NCBI RefSeq assembly: GCF_028548475.1
Contig: NZ_JAQQLE010000002.1
Coordinates: 310,001 to 374,000, forward strand
DNA length: 64,000 nucleotides
Source: Vogesella margarita
GTDB taxonomy: Bacteria > Pseudomonadota > Gammaproteobacteria > Burkholderiales > Chromobacteriaceae
Reading direction: 5' to 3'
The notes below the pieces were generated by a model that saw only the letters and a list, made by a program, of their open reading frames with translations, made no database searches and had not been told where the DNA came from. A program made the translations under genes and the position numbers. Positions 1 through 8,537 of this stretch are shown here, piece after piece (the first letter of the stretch is position 1; every line of letters begins with the position of its first letter).

Positions 1-1
1 C

Positions 2-919
2 CAGCAGGAGATCGAGGCGCTGTACGACTTGCCGTTCATGGAACTGGTGTTCCGTGCCGCCGAGGTCCATCGCCAGCACTTCGACCCTAGCCGCGTGCAG
101 CTGTCGACGCTGGTGTCGATCAAGACCGGCGGCTGTCCGGAGGACTGCGGCTACTGCCCGCAGTCGGTACACCATGAAACGGCGGTGGAAAACCAGCCGA
201 TGATGACGGTGGACGAGGTGGTGGAGGCCGCGCGCCACGCCAAGGCCAACGGCGCCGGCCGCTTCTGCATGGGCGCCGCCTGGCGCGGCCCCAAGGATGC
301 CGACCTGGGAAAGACGCTGGACATGGTGCAGCAGGTGAAGGCGCTGGGCCTGCAGACCTGTGCCACCTTCGGCCTGCTGAAGGACGGCCAGGCCGAGAAG
401 CTGAAGGATGCCGGCCTCGACTTCTACAACCACAACCTAGACACCGCGCCGGACAAGTACGCCGACATCATCCAGACCCGCGAGTACGAAGACCGCCTCG
501 CCACGCTGGGCAAGGTGCGCGGCGCTGGGTTGTCGGTGTGCTGCGGTGGCATCGTCGGCCTCAACGAGACCCGTGAGCAGCGTGCCGGGCTGATCCTGCA
601 GCTGGCCAACCTCGACCCGCAGCCGGAATCGGTGCCGGTCAACAACCTGGTCAAGGTGACCGGTACGCCGCTGGACGGCGCCGAGTCGCTGGACTGGACC
701 GAGTTCGTGCGCACCATCGCCGTGGCGCGCCTGACGCTGCCGAAGAGCTATATCCGCCTGTCGGCCGGCCGTCGCGAGATGCCGGAAGCGATGCAGGCGC
801 TGTGCTTCCTCGCCGGCGCCAACTCCATCTTCTACGGCGACAAGCTGCTGACCACCGGCAACCCGGACGTCGACGCCGACCGCGCGCTGATGGAGAAGCT
901 GGGCCTGCAGCCGCTGTAA
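2..919 (+). CDS. bioB: Biotin synthase BioB (5' end outside window)
   Basis: Radical-SAM enzyme that inserts sulfur into dethiobiotin, the last step of biotin synthesis. The open frame runs in from the window edge at base 2, so the N-terminus is missing. About 305 residues are visible, against roughly 320-350 for whole BioB. The cluster-binding motif CPEDCGYC lies about 45 residues into the visible part, and the later YNHNLDT segment is also typical of BioB. The gene ends at TAA and is followed by an intrinsic terminator before bioF, so it may be transcribed separately from bioF onwards. Identification is certain; only the start is unknown. Confidence 0.97.
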   Translation, partial: QQEIEALYDLPFMELVFRAAEVHRQHFDPSRVQLSTLVSIKTGGCPEDCGYCPQSVHHETAVENQPMMTVDEVVEAARHAKANGAGRFCMGAAWRGPKDADLGKTLDMVQQVKALGLQTCATFGLLKDGQAEKLKDAGLDFYNHNLDTAPDKYADIIQTREYEDRLATLGKVRGAGLSVCCGGIVGLNETREQRAGLILQLANLDPQPESVPVNNLVKVTGTPLDGAESLDWTEFVRTIAVARLTLPKSYIRLSAGRREMPEAMQALCFLAGANSIFYGDKLLTTGNPDVDADRALMEKLGLQPL

Positions 920-970
920 GCGCCTGTTCCCGATCGGCTGTGCCTCTGCGAGACGGCCGTGGCATCATCG

Positions 971-1004
971 AAAAGCACCTTGCCGCTGGCGGGTGCTTTT
1001 TTTT
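971..1004 (+). terminator. Rho-independent terminator after bioB
   Basis: A 9-bp perfect stem (AAAAGCACC at 971-979 with GGTGCTTTT at 992-1000) is followed by four more T residues. It lies between bioB and bioF, so bioF probably depends on readthrough or on its own promoter. Confidence 0.8.
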
Positions 1005-1021
1005 CATGAATCAAACAAGGA

Positions 1022-1033
1022 AAGGTTGGCCGC
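1022..1033 (+). repeat. Dispersed 12-mer, copy 1
   Basis: Exact AAGGTTGGCCGC ending at the base before the bioF ATG; its AAGG is placed as the Shine-Dalgarno. Confidence 0.95.
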
Positions 1034-2185
1034 ATGCGTCCCGATCAACTCGCCGGTGCCCTGTCGCAATTGCAAGCCGAGCACCGCCTGCGCCAGCGCG
1101 CGGTACTGGACAGCCCGCAGGGCCCGCGCGTCAGCATTGGCGGCCGCGACTACCTGGCCTTCGCCAGCAACGACTACCTGGGTCTTGCCAATCACCCGGC
1201 GCTGAAGGAGGCGATGCGCGAGGCGATCGAGGAGTGGGGTGTCGGTGGCGGCGCCTCGGCGCTGGTGGCCGGCCACTTCGCCATCCAGGAGCGGGCGGAG
1301 CGGGCACTGGCCGAGTTTGTCGGCTGCGAGGCGGCGCTGCTGTTCGGTTCCGGCTATGCGGCCAACCTTGGCGTGGTCGGCAGCCTGGTCGGCCGCGGCG
1401 ACGCCATCTTCGCCGACAAGCTCAACCACGCCTCGCTCAACGACGCCTGCCAGCTGTCGCGCGCCGAATTCAAGCGTTTTCGCCACAACGATCTGGCGCA
1501 TCTGGCGCAGTTGTTGCAAAACACGTCAGCCGCTTCGCGACTGATCGTGGTGGACGCGGTGTACAGCATGGAGGGGGACGAAGCACCGTTGGCGGAACTG
1601 CTGCAGCTGGCGGAACGCTATGACGCATGGCTTTATATTGATGACGCGCATGGCTTTGGCATTCTTGGTGACGGCCGTGGTGCACTGGTCGAGCACGCGC
1701 TGCAGCACCCGCGCGTGGTGTACATGGCCACGCTGGGCAAGGCTGCCGGGGTGGCCGGCGCCTTTGTCGCCGGCAGCCGCCAGCTGGTGACCTGGCTGCT
1801 CAATCGCGCGCGCACCTATATTTTCACCACTGCGCATCCGCCGGCGCAGGCGGCGGCGGTGCTGGCCAGTTTGCAGCTGATCGAGCGGGAATCGTGGCGT
1901 CGCTCGTTATTGCAAGAGCATATATTGGCATTGCGTGCTGCACTGCGCGATACATCTTTCCGGTTATGCCCTTCCCGTATGCCAATTCAAGCGATTATTA
2001 TTGGCGCCAACGAGGCTGCCGTGCAGATGGCAGGAGACTTACAGGATTCGGGGATCTGGGTTCCCGCCATCAGGCCTCCCACGGTGCCGGCCGGGACCGC
2101 GCGCTTGCGCGTGTCGCTGTCGGCGGCGCATTCCGGGCAGGATATTTCACAACTGGCACAGGCGCTGGTCAGGCTGTTGCGCTGA
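1034..2185 (+). CDS. bioF: 8-amino-7-oxononanoate synthase BioF
   Basis: PLP enzyme joining pimeloyl-ACP (or -CoA) and alanine to give 8-amino-7-oxononanoate, the first step of biotin ring assembly. The protein has 383 aa, the normal family length. The N-terminal FASNDYLGL segment is present, and the PLP lysine in TLGKAAG is residue 236, the same number as in E. coli BioF. The ATG at 1034 is preceded by AAGGAAAGG at 1017-1025, partly supplied by a copy of the dispersed 12-mer that abuts the start codon. Codons in roughly 1900-2050 are AT-richer than the surroundings. Cytoplasmic. Confidence 0.97.
   Translation: MRPDQLAGALSQLQAEHRLRQRAVLDSPQGPRVSIGGRDYLAFASNDYLGLANHPALKEAMREAIEEWGVGGGASALVAGHFAIQERAERALAEFVGCEAALLFGSGYAANLGVVGSLVGRGDAIFADKLNHASLNDACQLSRAEFKRFRHNDLAHLAQLLQNTSAASRLIVVDAVYSMEGDEAPLAELLQLAERYDAWLYIDDAHGFGILGDGRGALVEHALQHPRVVYMATLGKAAGVAGAFVAGSRQLVTWLLNRARTYIFTTAHPPAQAAAVLASLQLIERESWRRSLLQEHILALRAALRDTSFRLCPSRMPIQAIIIGANEAAVQMAGDLQDSGIWVPAIRPPTVPAGTARLRVSLSAAHSGQDISQLAQALVRLLR
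1358..1369 (-). repeat. Dispersed 12-mer, copy 2
   Basis: Exact copy on the minus strand, inside bioF, read as AANL. Confidence 0.95.
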
Positions 2186-2277
2186 CCCGGCCGCTGCCGT
2201 TGCCCTGCCAGGTTTGCCCTATAACAAAAAATCGCGGTGCCGCTGCGTGGCCGCGAAGTGGGCTCAACCAAAATCGT

Positions 2278-5154
2278 ATGAATAGCACGGCTGATATTCT
2301 GTTTTCGCCCGAAGAAGCCGCCGAAGCCGCCCTGGATTTCCTGTTCTGCTGGCAGACGCCACGCGGAGCGAGTGTCTGGGGCCGGCTGGGTGCCACATGG
2401 CGTTGTCTGGCGCAGCGGGGGGATGTGTCCGCCCTGCCGGCGCCGGTCGCGGAGGCTCCGCTGCCGCCACTGGATGCTGCCGTCTGCTGCCAGGTACTGG
2501 GCAGCCACGAGCAGCCGCTCGGCTTCCTGTTCTGGCATGGCTGCCCCGCCAGCGAGCGCACCGCGCAGCTGGCGCTGCTGCTGACCGGCCACCTGACCAG
2601 TGCCTGCCTCAGCAATGACCTGAGCGCGGCACGCGTCACTCACCATACCCTGCTCGACATCAACCGCCTCGCCAACGAGTCGCAGACCGTCGGGCATTTC
2701 CTGCAGCGTTTGCACCGCGCGGTCAGCCGCCTGATGCCGGCCGACAACTTCTATATCGCGCTGCTGGACGAGGATGGCGATACGCTGCGCTTCCCCTATT
2801 TTTCCGACGCGATGGCGCCGCATCCGCCGCGGTCGGACGAGGCGTTCCCCCGCGATGGGTCGACGCGGTCGCTGACCGCCTGGCTGTGCCGCCAGCAAGC
2901 CTTCATGCTGTTGTCCGGAGCGGAGATCGAGCAGCTGTGCCGTCAGCACGACGTGGCGATGCCGGGGCCGATGCCGTCGTGGTGGATGGGCGTGCCGCTG
3001 CTGGACGTCGCCGGCAAGGTGATCGGCGCGGTGGTGGTGCAGAGCTACGATGCGCAGCCGCGCTTCGACGACGCGGCGCAGAATGCCTTCCTGTTCATCG
3101 CCCACCACATCGCCAGCGCGCTGGAGCGGCTGGCGCACCGTGCCGAGCTGGAGCAGAAGGTGTGGCTGCGTACCGCCGAGCTGGAAGGCATCAATATCCG
3201 CCTGCACGCCGAGGTGGCCGAGCGAAAGCGCACCGAGCAGCTGCAGAGCGTGCTGTTCCGCATCGGCGACATCTCCAATACCAGCCTGTCGATGGAGGCT
3301 TTCTTCGTCGGCCTGCACCGGTTGCTGTCCGAGTTCATCGACGCCAGTAACTGCGTGGTGTGCCTGCACGACAGCGAGCGCAACGAGCTGAGTTTTCCCT
3401 ATTGTTCCGACCTGTACCTGACCGATCCGCTCTGGCCGCGCCCGGGGCGCGCACTGCTGGAGCAGGTGCTGCACAGCGGCCGGCCGCTGCTGCTGGCCGA
3501 CGCCGGCAGCCAGGAGCCGCCTGCGGGCGACGACCCCGACCTGATGCAGCCGCGCAGCTGGCTGGGCGTGCCGCTGTACAGCGGCAACGAACTGCGCGGC
3601 GTGCTGGCGGTGCAGAGCTACGAGCCCGGTGTGAGCTACTCCTACCGCGATCAGGAGCTGCTGGAATTCGTCGCCAACCATATCGGCAGCGCACTGGCGC
3701 GGGTACAGGCGCTGGACGAGCTGCAGCGCGCCTATGCCGATCTGGAACAGCGCGTGCTGGAGCGCACCAACGAGCTGGACGCCGTCAACGCCCAGCTGCA
3801 GCACGACAGCCTGCACGATCCGCTGACCAAGCTGCCCAACCGCAGCTACTTCTCGCGCGTGCTGAAGCGCAACTGGGACCAGTTCCAGCTCGACCCGACG
3901 CAGCGTTTCGCGGTGGTGTTCATCGACCTCGACCGTTTCAAGCTGGTCAACGACACCCTCGGCCATCTCGCCGGCGACCACCTGCTCGCCGAAGCCGGCC
4001 AGCGCATCCGCAGCTGCCTCGCCTATACCGACTTCCTCGCCCGTCTGGGCGGCGACGAGTTCGCGGTGCTGCTTGGCAGCGTCGATTCGCTGGAAGAGTG
4101 CGAGCGGCTGGCGCACAAGCTGGTCGGCGAGTTCGAGCGCCCGATCATGCTGTCCGGCCGCGAACTGTTCATCACCGTCAGCATCGGCCTGGTGCTGGCT
4201 GACAAGGAACACTACTCGCGCGCCGAAGACCTGCTGCGCGACGCCGATCACGCGATGTACTGCACCAAGCAGCGCGGCCGTCACGGCTATACCCTGTTCA
4301 ACCACGAGCTGCGCCGCAACCAGGCCGACCAGCTGGCGCTGGAGGCCGAGCTGCGCCACGCGCTGGAAAACCGCCACGAGCTGGTGCCCTACTACCAGGC
4401 GATCGTGGACAGCCACAGCGGCAAGCTGGCCGGCTTCGAGACGCTGGTGCGCTGGCACCACCCGCAACGCGGCCTGATCGCGCCGAGCGTGTTCCTGCCG
4501 ATGGCGGAGGAGAGCGGGCTGATCCTGAAGCTGGACCGCTACATGATCGAGCACGCCTGCGCGCAGCTGGCGCAGTGGTACGGCAGCGGCCGTATCGACC
4601 ACGCGGTGTGCCTGCACATCAACCTGTCCTCGGCACACTTCCACGATCCGGGACTGGTCGGCTGGCTGCAGGAGCTGATGCAGCAGCACGCGCTGCCGGT
4701 CGGCACCCTGCACCTGGAAATCACCGAAAGCGCGCTGATCGACGTGCCGGACGTGGCGATCGAGGTGATGCGGCAGCTGAAGGAGCGCGGCATCTGCCTC
4801 GCGCTGGACGATTTCGGCACCGGCTACTCGGCGCTGTCCTATCTGCACCGCTACCACTTCGACGTGCTCAAGATCGACCAGGCCTTCGTGCGCGACATCC
4901 ACTGCCACGAGGAGTCCTCCGCCATCGTGCGCGCCATCCTGGCGCTGGCGGCGGCGCTGGGGCTGGAGGTGGTGGCGGAAGGTGTGGAAACCATGCTGCA
5001 GGTGCAGACCCTGCGCCAGCTCGGCTGCCCGCGGCTGCAGGGCTACTACTTTGCGCGGCCGGCGCCGGCGGCAGAGCTGGACTGGCCGCGGCTGGCCGGC
5101 ATGCAGCAGGAACTGGGGCGCGCCGGCAACGGTTTGCTGCCCTCGCTGGCATGA
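2278..5154 (+). CDS. GAF-GAF-GGDEF-EAL cyclic-di-GMP protein
   Basis: Predicted cytoplasmic cyclic-di-GMP turnover protein of 958 aa. Order: N-terminal segment, GAF 1 (about 125-290), a coiled coil, GAF 2 (about 325-480), a second coiled coil, GGDEF (about 520-685) and EAL (about 700-945). GGDEF is intact at residues 591-595. The I-site position reads AYTD instead of RxxD, so canonical product inhibition is unlikely. The EAL signature reads ETL (721-723), a variant known in active phosphodiesterases, and the later motifs DDFGTGYS, KIDQAF and VAEGVET are kept. No transmembrane segment is seen. The open frame extends upstream to 1894 inside bioF, but ATG 2278, after the bioF stop, is the likely start. 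It interrupts the biotin genes. The balance of cyclase and phosphodiesterase activity cannot be told from sequence. Confidence 0.88.
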   Translation: MNSTADILFSPEEAAEAALDFLFCWQTPRGASVWGRLGATWRCLAQRGDVSALPAPVAEAPLPPLDAAVCCQVLGSHEQPLGFLFWHGCPASERTAQLALLLTGHLTSACLSNDLSAARVTHHTLLDINRLANESQTVGHFLQRLHRAVSRLMPADNFYIALLDEDGDTLRFPYFSDAMAPHPPRSDEAFPRDGSTRSLTAWLCRQQAFMLLSGAEIEQLCRQHDVAMPGPMPSWWMGVPLLDVAGKVIGAVVVQSYDAQPRFDDAAQNAFLFIAHHIASALERLAHRAELEQKVWLRTAELEGINIRLHAEVAERKRTEQLQSVLFRIGDISNTSLSMEAFFVGLHRLLSEFIDASNCVVCLHDSERNELSFPYCSDLYLTDPLWPRPGRALLEQVLHSGRPLLLADAGSQEPPAGDDPDLMQPRSWLGVPLYSGNELRGVLAVQSYEPGVSYSYRDQELLEFVANHIGSALARVQALDELQRAYADLEQRVLERTNELDAVNAQLQHDSLHDPLTKLPNRSYFSRVLKRNWDQFQLDPTQRFAVVFIDLDRFKLVNDTLGHLAGDHLLAEAGQRIRSCLAYTDFLARLGGDEFAVLLGSVDSLEECERLAHKLVGEFERPIMLSGRELFITVSIGLVLADKEHYSRAEDLLRDADHAMYCTKQRGRHGYTLFNHELRRNQADQLALEAELRHALENRHELVPYYQAIVDSHSGKLAGFETLVRWHHPQRGLIAPSVFLPMAEESGLILKLDRYMIEHACAQLAQWYGSGRIDHAVCLHINLSSAHFHDPGLVGWLQELMQQHALPVGTLHLEITESALIDVPDVAIEVMRQLKERGICLALDDFGTGYSALSYLHRYHFDVLKIDQAFVRDIHCHEESSAIVRAILALAAALGLEVVAEGVETMLQVQTLRQLGCPRLQGYYFARPAPAAELDWPRLAGMQQELGRAGNGLLPSLA

Positions 5155-5221
5155 GCGCAGCGGGCTTTCTTTCTCGGCGCGCTATTGCGAAAATCGGGTT
5201 TTGCCCCATTTGCACTAGTCG

Positions 5222-5986
5222 ATGACCCTGTTTATAGAATCCCGCGGCCGTGGCCCGGACCTGGTGCTGCTGCACGGCTGGGGGCTGCACGGCGGCGTGT
5301 TCGAGCGCGTTGCGGCCAACCTTGAAGCCGACTTCTGCCTGCACCTGGTCGATCTGCCCGGTCACGGCGCCAGCGCCGCAGCCGCGCACTTTGATGCGGC
5401 GGCGATTGCCGACGCGCTCGCCGGCCACTTTCCGCTGCCGGTGCACCTGCTCGGCTGGTCGCTCGGCGGCCTGATCGCGCAGCACTGGGCGGCGCAGCAT
5501 CCGCAGCAGGTACGCAGCCTGGCGCTGGTGGCCACCAGTCCGCGCTTCGTGCGCGACGAAGCGTGGCCGCACGCGCAGGCGCGCGCGGCAATCGAGGGCG
5601 TCGGCGCCAATCTCGACACCGCGTTCGAGCTGACGCTGGAGCGCTTCCTCGCGCTGCAGATGATGGGCGCGCCGGCGGCACGCGACACGCTGAAGGCGCT
5701 GAAGGCGCAGCTGTTTGCCCACGGCCGGCCGCAGGGCCTGCTGCCGGCGCTGCACTGCCTGCTGCACGCCGACGCGCGCGCACTGGCACCGGCCATCGCC
5801 TGCCCGGTTGGCCTGTTCTACGGCGCGCGCGACGCGATCACTCCGATCGGCGCCGGGCGCTGGCTGGCCGAGCAGCTTGCCGACGCCACTTTTTACGACT
5901 TTCCCCAGGCTTCGCACGCACCGTTTCTGTCGCATGAAACGGACTTTGTCGAAGCCCTGCGACTACACCTGGAACAGCACGCATGA
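5222..5986 (+). CDS. bioH: Pimeloyl-ACP methyl ester esterase BioH
   Basis: Alpha/beta hydrolase that removes the methyl group from pimeloyl-ACP methyl ester, releasing pimeloyl-ACP for BioF. The 254-aa protein has the oxyanion segment LLHGWG, nucleophile Ser80 in GWSLGG, Asp204 in GARD and His232 in SHAPF. The Asp-His spacing of 28 equals that of E. coli BioH. The gene overlaps bioC by 4 bp (ATGA), which suggests translational coupling of the enzymes that close and open the methyl-ester disguise. It lies 67 nt after the GGDEF-EAL gene with no terminator between them. Confidence 0.95.
   Translation: MTLFIESRGRGPDLVLLHGWGLHGGVFERVAANLEADFCLHLVDLPGHGASAAAAHFDAAAIADALAGHFPLPVHLLGWSLGGLIAQHWAAQHPQQVRSLALVATSPRFVRDEAWPHAQARAAIEGVGANLDTAFELTLERFLALQMMGAPAARDTLKALKAQLFAHGRPQGLLPALHCLLHADARALAPAIACPVGLFYGARDAITPIGAGRWLAEQLADATFYDFPQASHAPFLSHETDFVEALRLHLEQHA
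5312..5323 (-). repeat. Dispersed 12-mer, copy 3
   Basis: Exact copy inside bioH, read as AANL. Confidence 0.95.
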
Positions 5987-6888
5987 GCGAAGCGTTTTAC
6001 ACCGACAAAGACCGCGTTCGCGCCTCGTTCGAGCGGGCGGCCACCAGTTACGATTCCGCCGCGGTACTGCAGCGCGAGGTGTCCGACCGCATGGCCGAGC
6101 GCCTAGACTACATCAAGCTGCAACCGGCGGTGATCCTCGACGCCGGCAGCGGCACCGGCTATGGCGCGGCGATGCTGCGCCAGCGTTATCCGCAGGCGCG
6201 GGTGCTGGAGCTGGACCTGGCGCACGGCATGCTGTGCGCGTCGCGCGAGAAGCAGCGCGACAGCCAGGGCATGCTCGGCCGCCTGTTCCGCCGGCAGGCA
6301 CCGTGGCAGCTGTGCGCCGACGTCGAGCGCCTGCCGCTGGCCGACAACAGCGTCGACATGATCTGGTCCAATCTGGCGATCCAGTGGGTCAACGTGCCGG
6401 ACAGCGTGTTCGCCGAATTCCAGCGCGTGCTGAAACCGGAGGGCATGGTGATGTTCTCGACGCTGGGCCCGGACACGCTGACCGAGCTGCGCGCCGCCTT
6501 CGGTGCGGTGGACGGCGCCACCCACGTCAACCAGTTTATCGACATGCACGACCTGGGTGATGCCTTGATGCACTGCGGCTTCTCCGAGCCGGTGATGGAC
6601 ATGGAAAAGATCGTGATGACCTACGACAGCGTGCGCGAGGTGATGCACGACCTGAAGGCAATCGGTGCCCACAATGCAACTGCCGGCCGCAATCGTGGTC
6701 TGATGGGCAAGCACACTTGGCAGCGGATCTGCGACGCCTACGAAACGCGGCGTCGTGACGGCCAGCTGCCGGCGACCTACGAAGTGCTGTACGGCCACGC
6801 CTGGAAGGCACAGCCGAAGAAAAAACCGACCATCCTGGCGGATGGTAGCCAGGTGATCGAGTTCACCCGTTCCCCACCCAAGCAGTGA
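5983..6888 (+). CDS. bioC: Malonyl-ACP O-methyltransferase BioC
   Basis: SAM-dependent methyltransferase that methylates the free carboxyl of malonyl-ACP, letting fatty-acid synthase build pimelate. The 301-aa protein is slightly longer than E. coli BioC. Motif I reads VILDAGSGTGYG at about residues 49-60, and the IWSNLAIQWV segment is typical of BioC. It starts at the ATGA overlap with bioH. The following lipoprotein gene begins 11 nt after its stop, and an intrinsic-terminator-like hairpin lies just inside that gene. Cytoplasmic. Confidence 0.95.
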   Translation: MSEAFYTDKDRVRASFERAATSYDSAAVLQREVSDRMAERLDYIKLQPAVILDAGSGTGYGAAMLRQRYPQARVLELDLAHGMLCASREKQRDSQGMLGRLFRRQAPWQLCADVERLPLADNSVDMIWSNLAIQWVNVPDSVFAEFQRVLKPEGMVMFSTLGPDTLTELRAAFGAVDGATHVNQFIDMHDLGDALMHCGFSEPVMDMEKIVMTYDSVREVMHDLKAIGAHNATAGRNRGLMGKHTWQRICDAYETRRRDGQLPATYEVLYGHAWKAQPKKKPTILADGSQVIEFTRSPPKQ

Positions 6889-6899
6889 GAGCCTTGCCC

Positions 6900-7790
6900 A
6901 TGTGGTCTGTATCCAGAATTGCAGCCAGTGCTGCAATTTTTTTATTGGCGGCGTGCACCACGCCGACCCCGCCAGTGGTGGCACCGAAACCGGTACTGAA
7001 ACCGAAAATCGCGCTGGCGCTGGGCGGCGGCGCGGCCAAGGGCTTCGCCCACGTCGGCGTGATCCGCGTGCTGGAGCAGAACGGCATCGTGCCCGACATC
7101 GTCACCGGCACCAGTGCCGGCAGCATCGTCGGCGCCATCTATGCCTCCGGCGTCGACGGCGAGGCGCTGCGCTACCGCGCGCTGCGCATCAACGAGAGCG
7201 ACCTGCGCGACTTCACCTTCTCCACTTCCGGCTTCCTGAAGGGCGAGAAGCTGGCGGCGCTGGTCAACCAGCAGGTGGACGGCAAGAAGATCGAGCAGCT
7301 GTCGCGCCGCTTCGGCGCGGTGGTCACCGATCTGGACAGCGGCGCGCGGGTGGTGCTCAAGAGCGGCGACACCGGCACCGCGGTGCGTGCCTCGGCGGCG
7401 ATCCCCAACGTGTTCCAGCCGGTGACCATCAACGGCCGCCGCTATGTCGACGGCGGGCTGACCAGCCCGGTGCCGGTGATCGCCGCCCGCGAGATGGGTG
7501 CCGACATCGTGATCGCGGTCGACATCTCGGCCAAGCCCACCGGCAAGAGCGCGCTCGGCTTCCTCAGCCTGCTCGACCAGAGCCTCAACATCATGAGCCA
7601 GGCGGCGCTGGCGCAGGAGCTGAAGCAGGCCAACGTCACGCTGCGGCCGCGGGTATTGCACATCGGTTCCGCCGATTTTGACGAGCGCGGCGCGGCGATG
7701 CTGGAAGGCGAGAAGGTGGCGCGCGAAGGACTGCCGGTGATCCGCCAGGCCATCGAGCGCTGGTCGGCGGCGCGCAGCGCGGCCAAGTGA
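6900..7790 (+). CDS. Patatin-like phospholipase lipoprotein (RssA-like)
   Basis: Predicted lipid-anchored serine hydrolase of the bacterial patatin family. From ATG 6900 it has 296 aa. A short signal peptide ends in the lipobox LLAAC (Cys about residue 19), then a Pro-rich linker, then the patatin core: the glycine-rich ALGGGAAKGFAH oxyanion loop, nucleophile serine in GTSAGS, and the catalytic aspartate in DGGLTSP. A GTG at 6885 in frame would add five residues and overlap bioC. ATG 6900 gives a better signal peptide and has GAGAG 8-9 nt upstream. Substrate unknown. The codons for the signal peptide contain a terminator-like hairpin (6917-6943). Confidence 0.88.
   Translation: MWSVSRIAASAAIFLLAACTTPTPPVVAPKPVLKPKIALALGGGAAKGFAHVGVIRVLEQNGIVPDIVTGTSAGSIVGAIYASGVDGEALRYRALRINESDLRDFTFSTSGFLKGEKLAALVNQQVDGKKIEQLSRRFGAVVTDLDSGARVVLKSGDTGTAVRASAAIPNVFQPVTINGRRYVDGGLTSPVPVIAAREMGADIVIAVDISAKPTGKSALGFLSLLDQSLNIMSQAALAQELKQANVTLRPRVLHIGSADFDERGAAMLEGEKVAREGLPVIRQAIERWSAARSAAK
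6917..6943 (+). terminator. Terminator-like hairpin inside the lipoprotein signal-peptide codons
   Basis: AATTGCAG (6917-6924) and CTGCAATT (6931-6938) form a perfect 8-bp stem around a 6-nt loop, followed directly by five more T residues. By position it would end the bio transcript or attenuate the lipoprotein gene, although it is inside that gene's reading frame. Confidence 0.65.
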
Positions 7791-7832
7791 TGCCATAATG
7801 CGCCATCCGCACGCACCCCTAGGAGTTTCCGC

Positions 7833-8480
7833 ATGATCATCCTGTACGGTTCCACGCTGTCGCCCTGGTACAACAAGGTCAAGGTGGCCTTGCTCGAAAA
7901 GGGCGTCAATTTCGAGGAACGGCTGCAGCGCCCGTCGCAGGATGAGGCGGTGCTGGCGGCCAGCCCGATGGGCAAGATTCCCTACGTCGACATCAACGGC
8001 TTCAAACTGGCCGAATCCGGCGCCATCGTGGAGTGGCTGGAGGATGCCTACCCGACGCTGTCGCTGCTGCCGCCGTCGACCAACGGCCGCGCGCGCGCGC
8101 GTGAACTGGCGCTGCTGATCGAGCAGTACCTGATTGCCCCCAGCGCGCCGCTGGTGCGTCATGTGCTGTTCGGCGCCCCGCTGACGGAGCAGGACAAGGC
8201 CGAGGTGGCGGCCAGCCTGGCGCGCGGTGCCGCGGCGCTGGCGCGGCGCATGATGGCGGAAGGCAGCTGGCTGTGTGGCGACGATTTCAGCGTTGCCGAC
8301 ATTGCGCTGGCGGTGGCGCTGCCGCATCTGGGCTACCTCGGCAGCACGCTGCTGGGCCACGATCCGCTGGCCAGCCTGCCGCTGCCGCCGCAGTACCGCG
8401 AGCGGCTGGCACAGCGCGCCAGCGTGGCGCGCATGTGGCACGACCGCGAACAGGCGCTGCGCAAGTTCCTGCCGCACTGA
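7833..8480 (+). CDS. Glutathione S-transferase family protein
   Basis: Soluble 215-aa protein with a thioredoxin-like N-terminal domain (ILYGSTLSPWYNKVKVAL, then the cis-proline segment GKIPYVD and the ESGAI glutathione-binding motif, residues about 1-80) and an all-helical C-terminal domain with the N-capping motif DFSVADIAL. It belongs to the GST superfamily, near the stringent-starvation/omega-like groups; the substrate cannot be told. The start ATG follows a good ribosome-binding site (TAGGAG at about 7820). A strong terminator lies 20 nt after the stop, so the gene is probably a single unit. Confidence 0.88.
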   Translation: MIILYGSTLSPWYNKVKVALLEKGVNFEERLQRPSQDEAVLAASPMGKIPYVDINGFKLAESGAIVEWLEDAYPTLSLLPPSTNGRARARELALLIEQYLIAPSAPLVRHVLFGAPLTEQDKAEVAASLARGAAALARRMMAEGSWLCGDDFSVADIALAVALPHLGYLGSTLLGHDPLASLPLPPQYRERLAQRASVARMWHDREQALRKFLPH

Positions 8481-8499
8481 GCGACCGCGGTGTCCCCGG

Positions 8500-8532
8500 C
8501 AGCCATCCAGCCTCGCGGCGGATGGCTGTTTT
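8500..8532 (+). terminator. Terminator after the GST gene
   Basis: CAGCCATCC (8500-8508) pairs with GGATGGCTG (8520-8528), followed by TTTT. It separates the GST gene from the convergent dinB. Confidence 0.8.
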
Positions 8533-8537
8533 GCCGT

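Noticed and set aside
2200-2225. Promoter TTGCCC...TATAAC before the GGDEF-EAL gene
   Set aside because: The spacer is only 14 bp, too short for a normal sigma-70 promoter.
1894-2277. Extension of the GGDEF-EAL frame back into bioF
   Set aside because: It overlaps conserved bioF codons and has no homology; ATG 2278 lies after the bioF stop.
1987-4908. A 973-codon minus-strand frame opposite bioF and the GGDEF-EAL gene
   Set aside because: Low-complexity shadow composition; the plus-strand frames have complete conserved domains.
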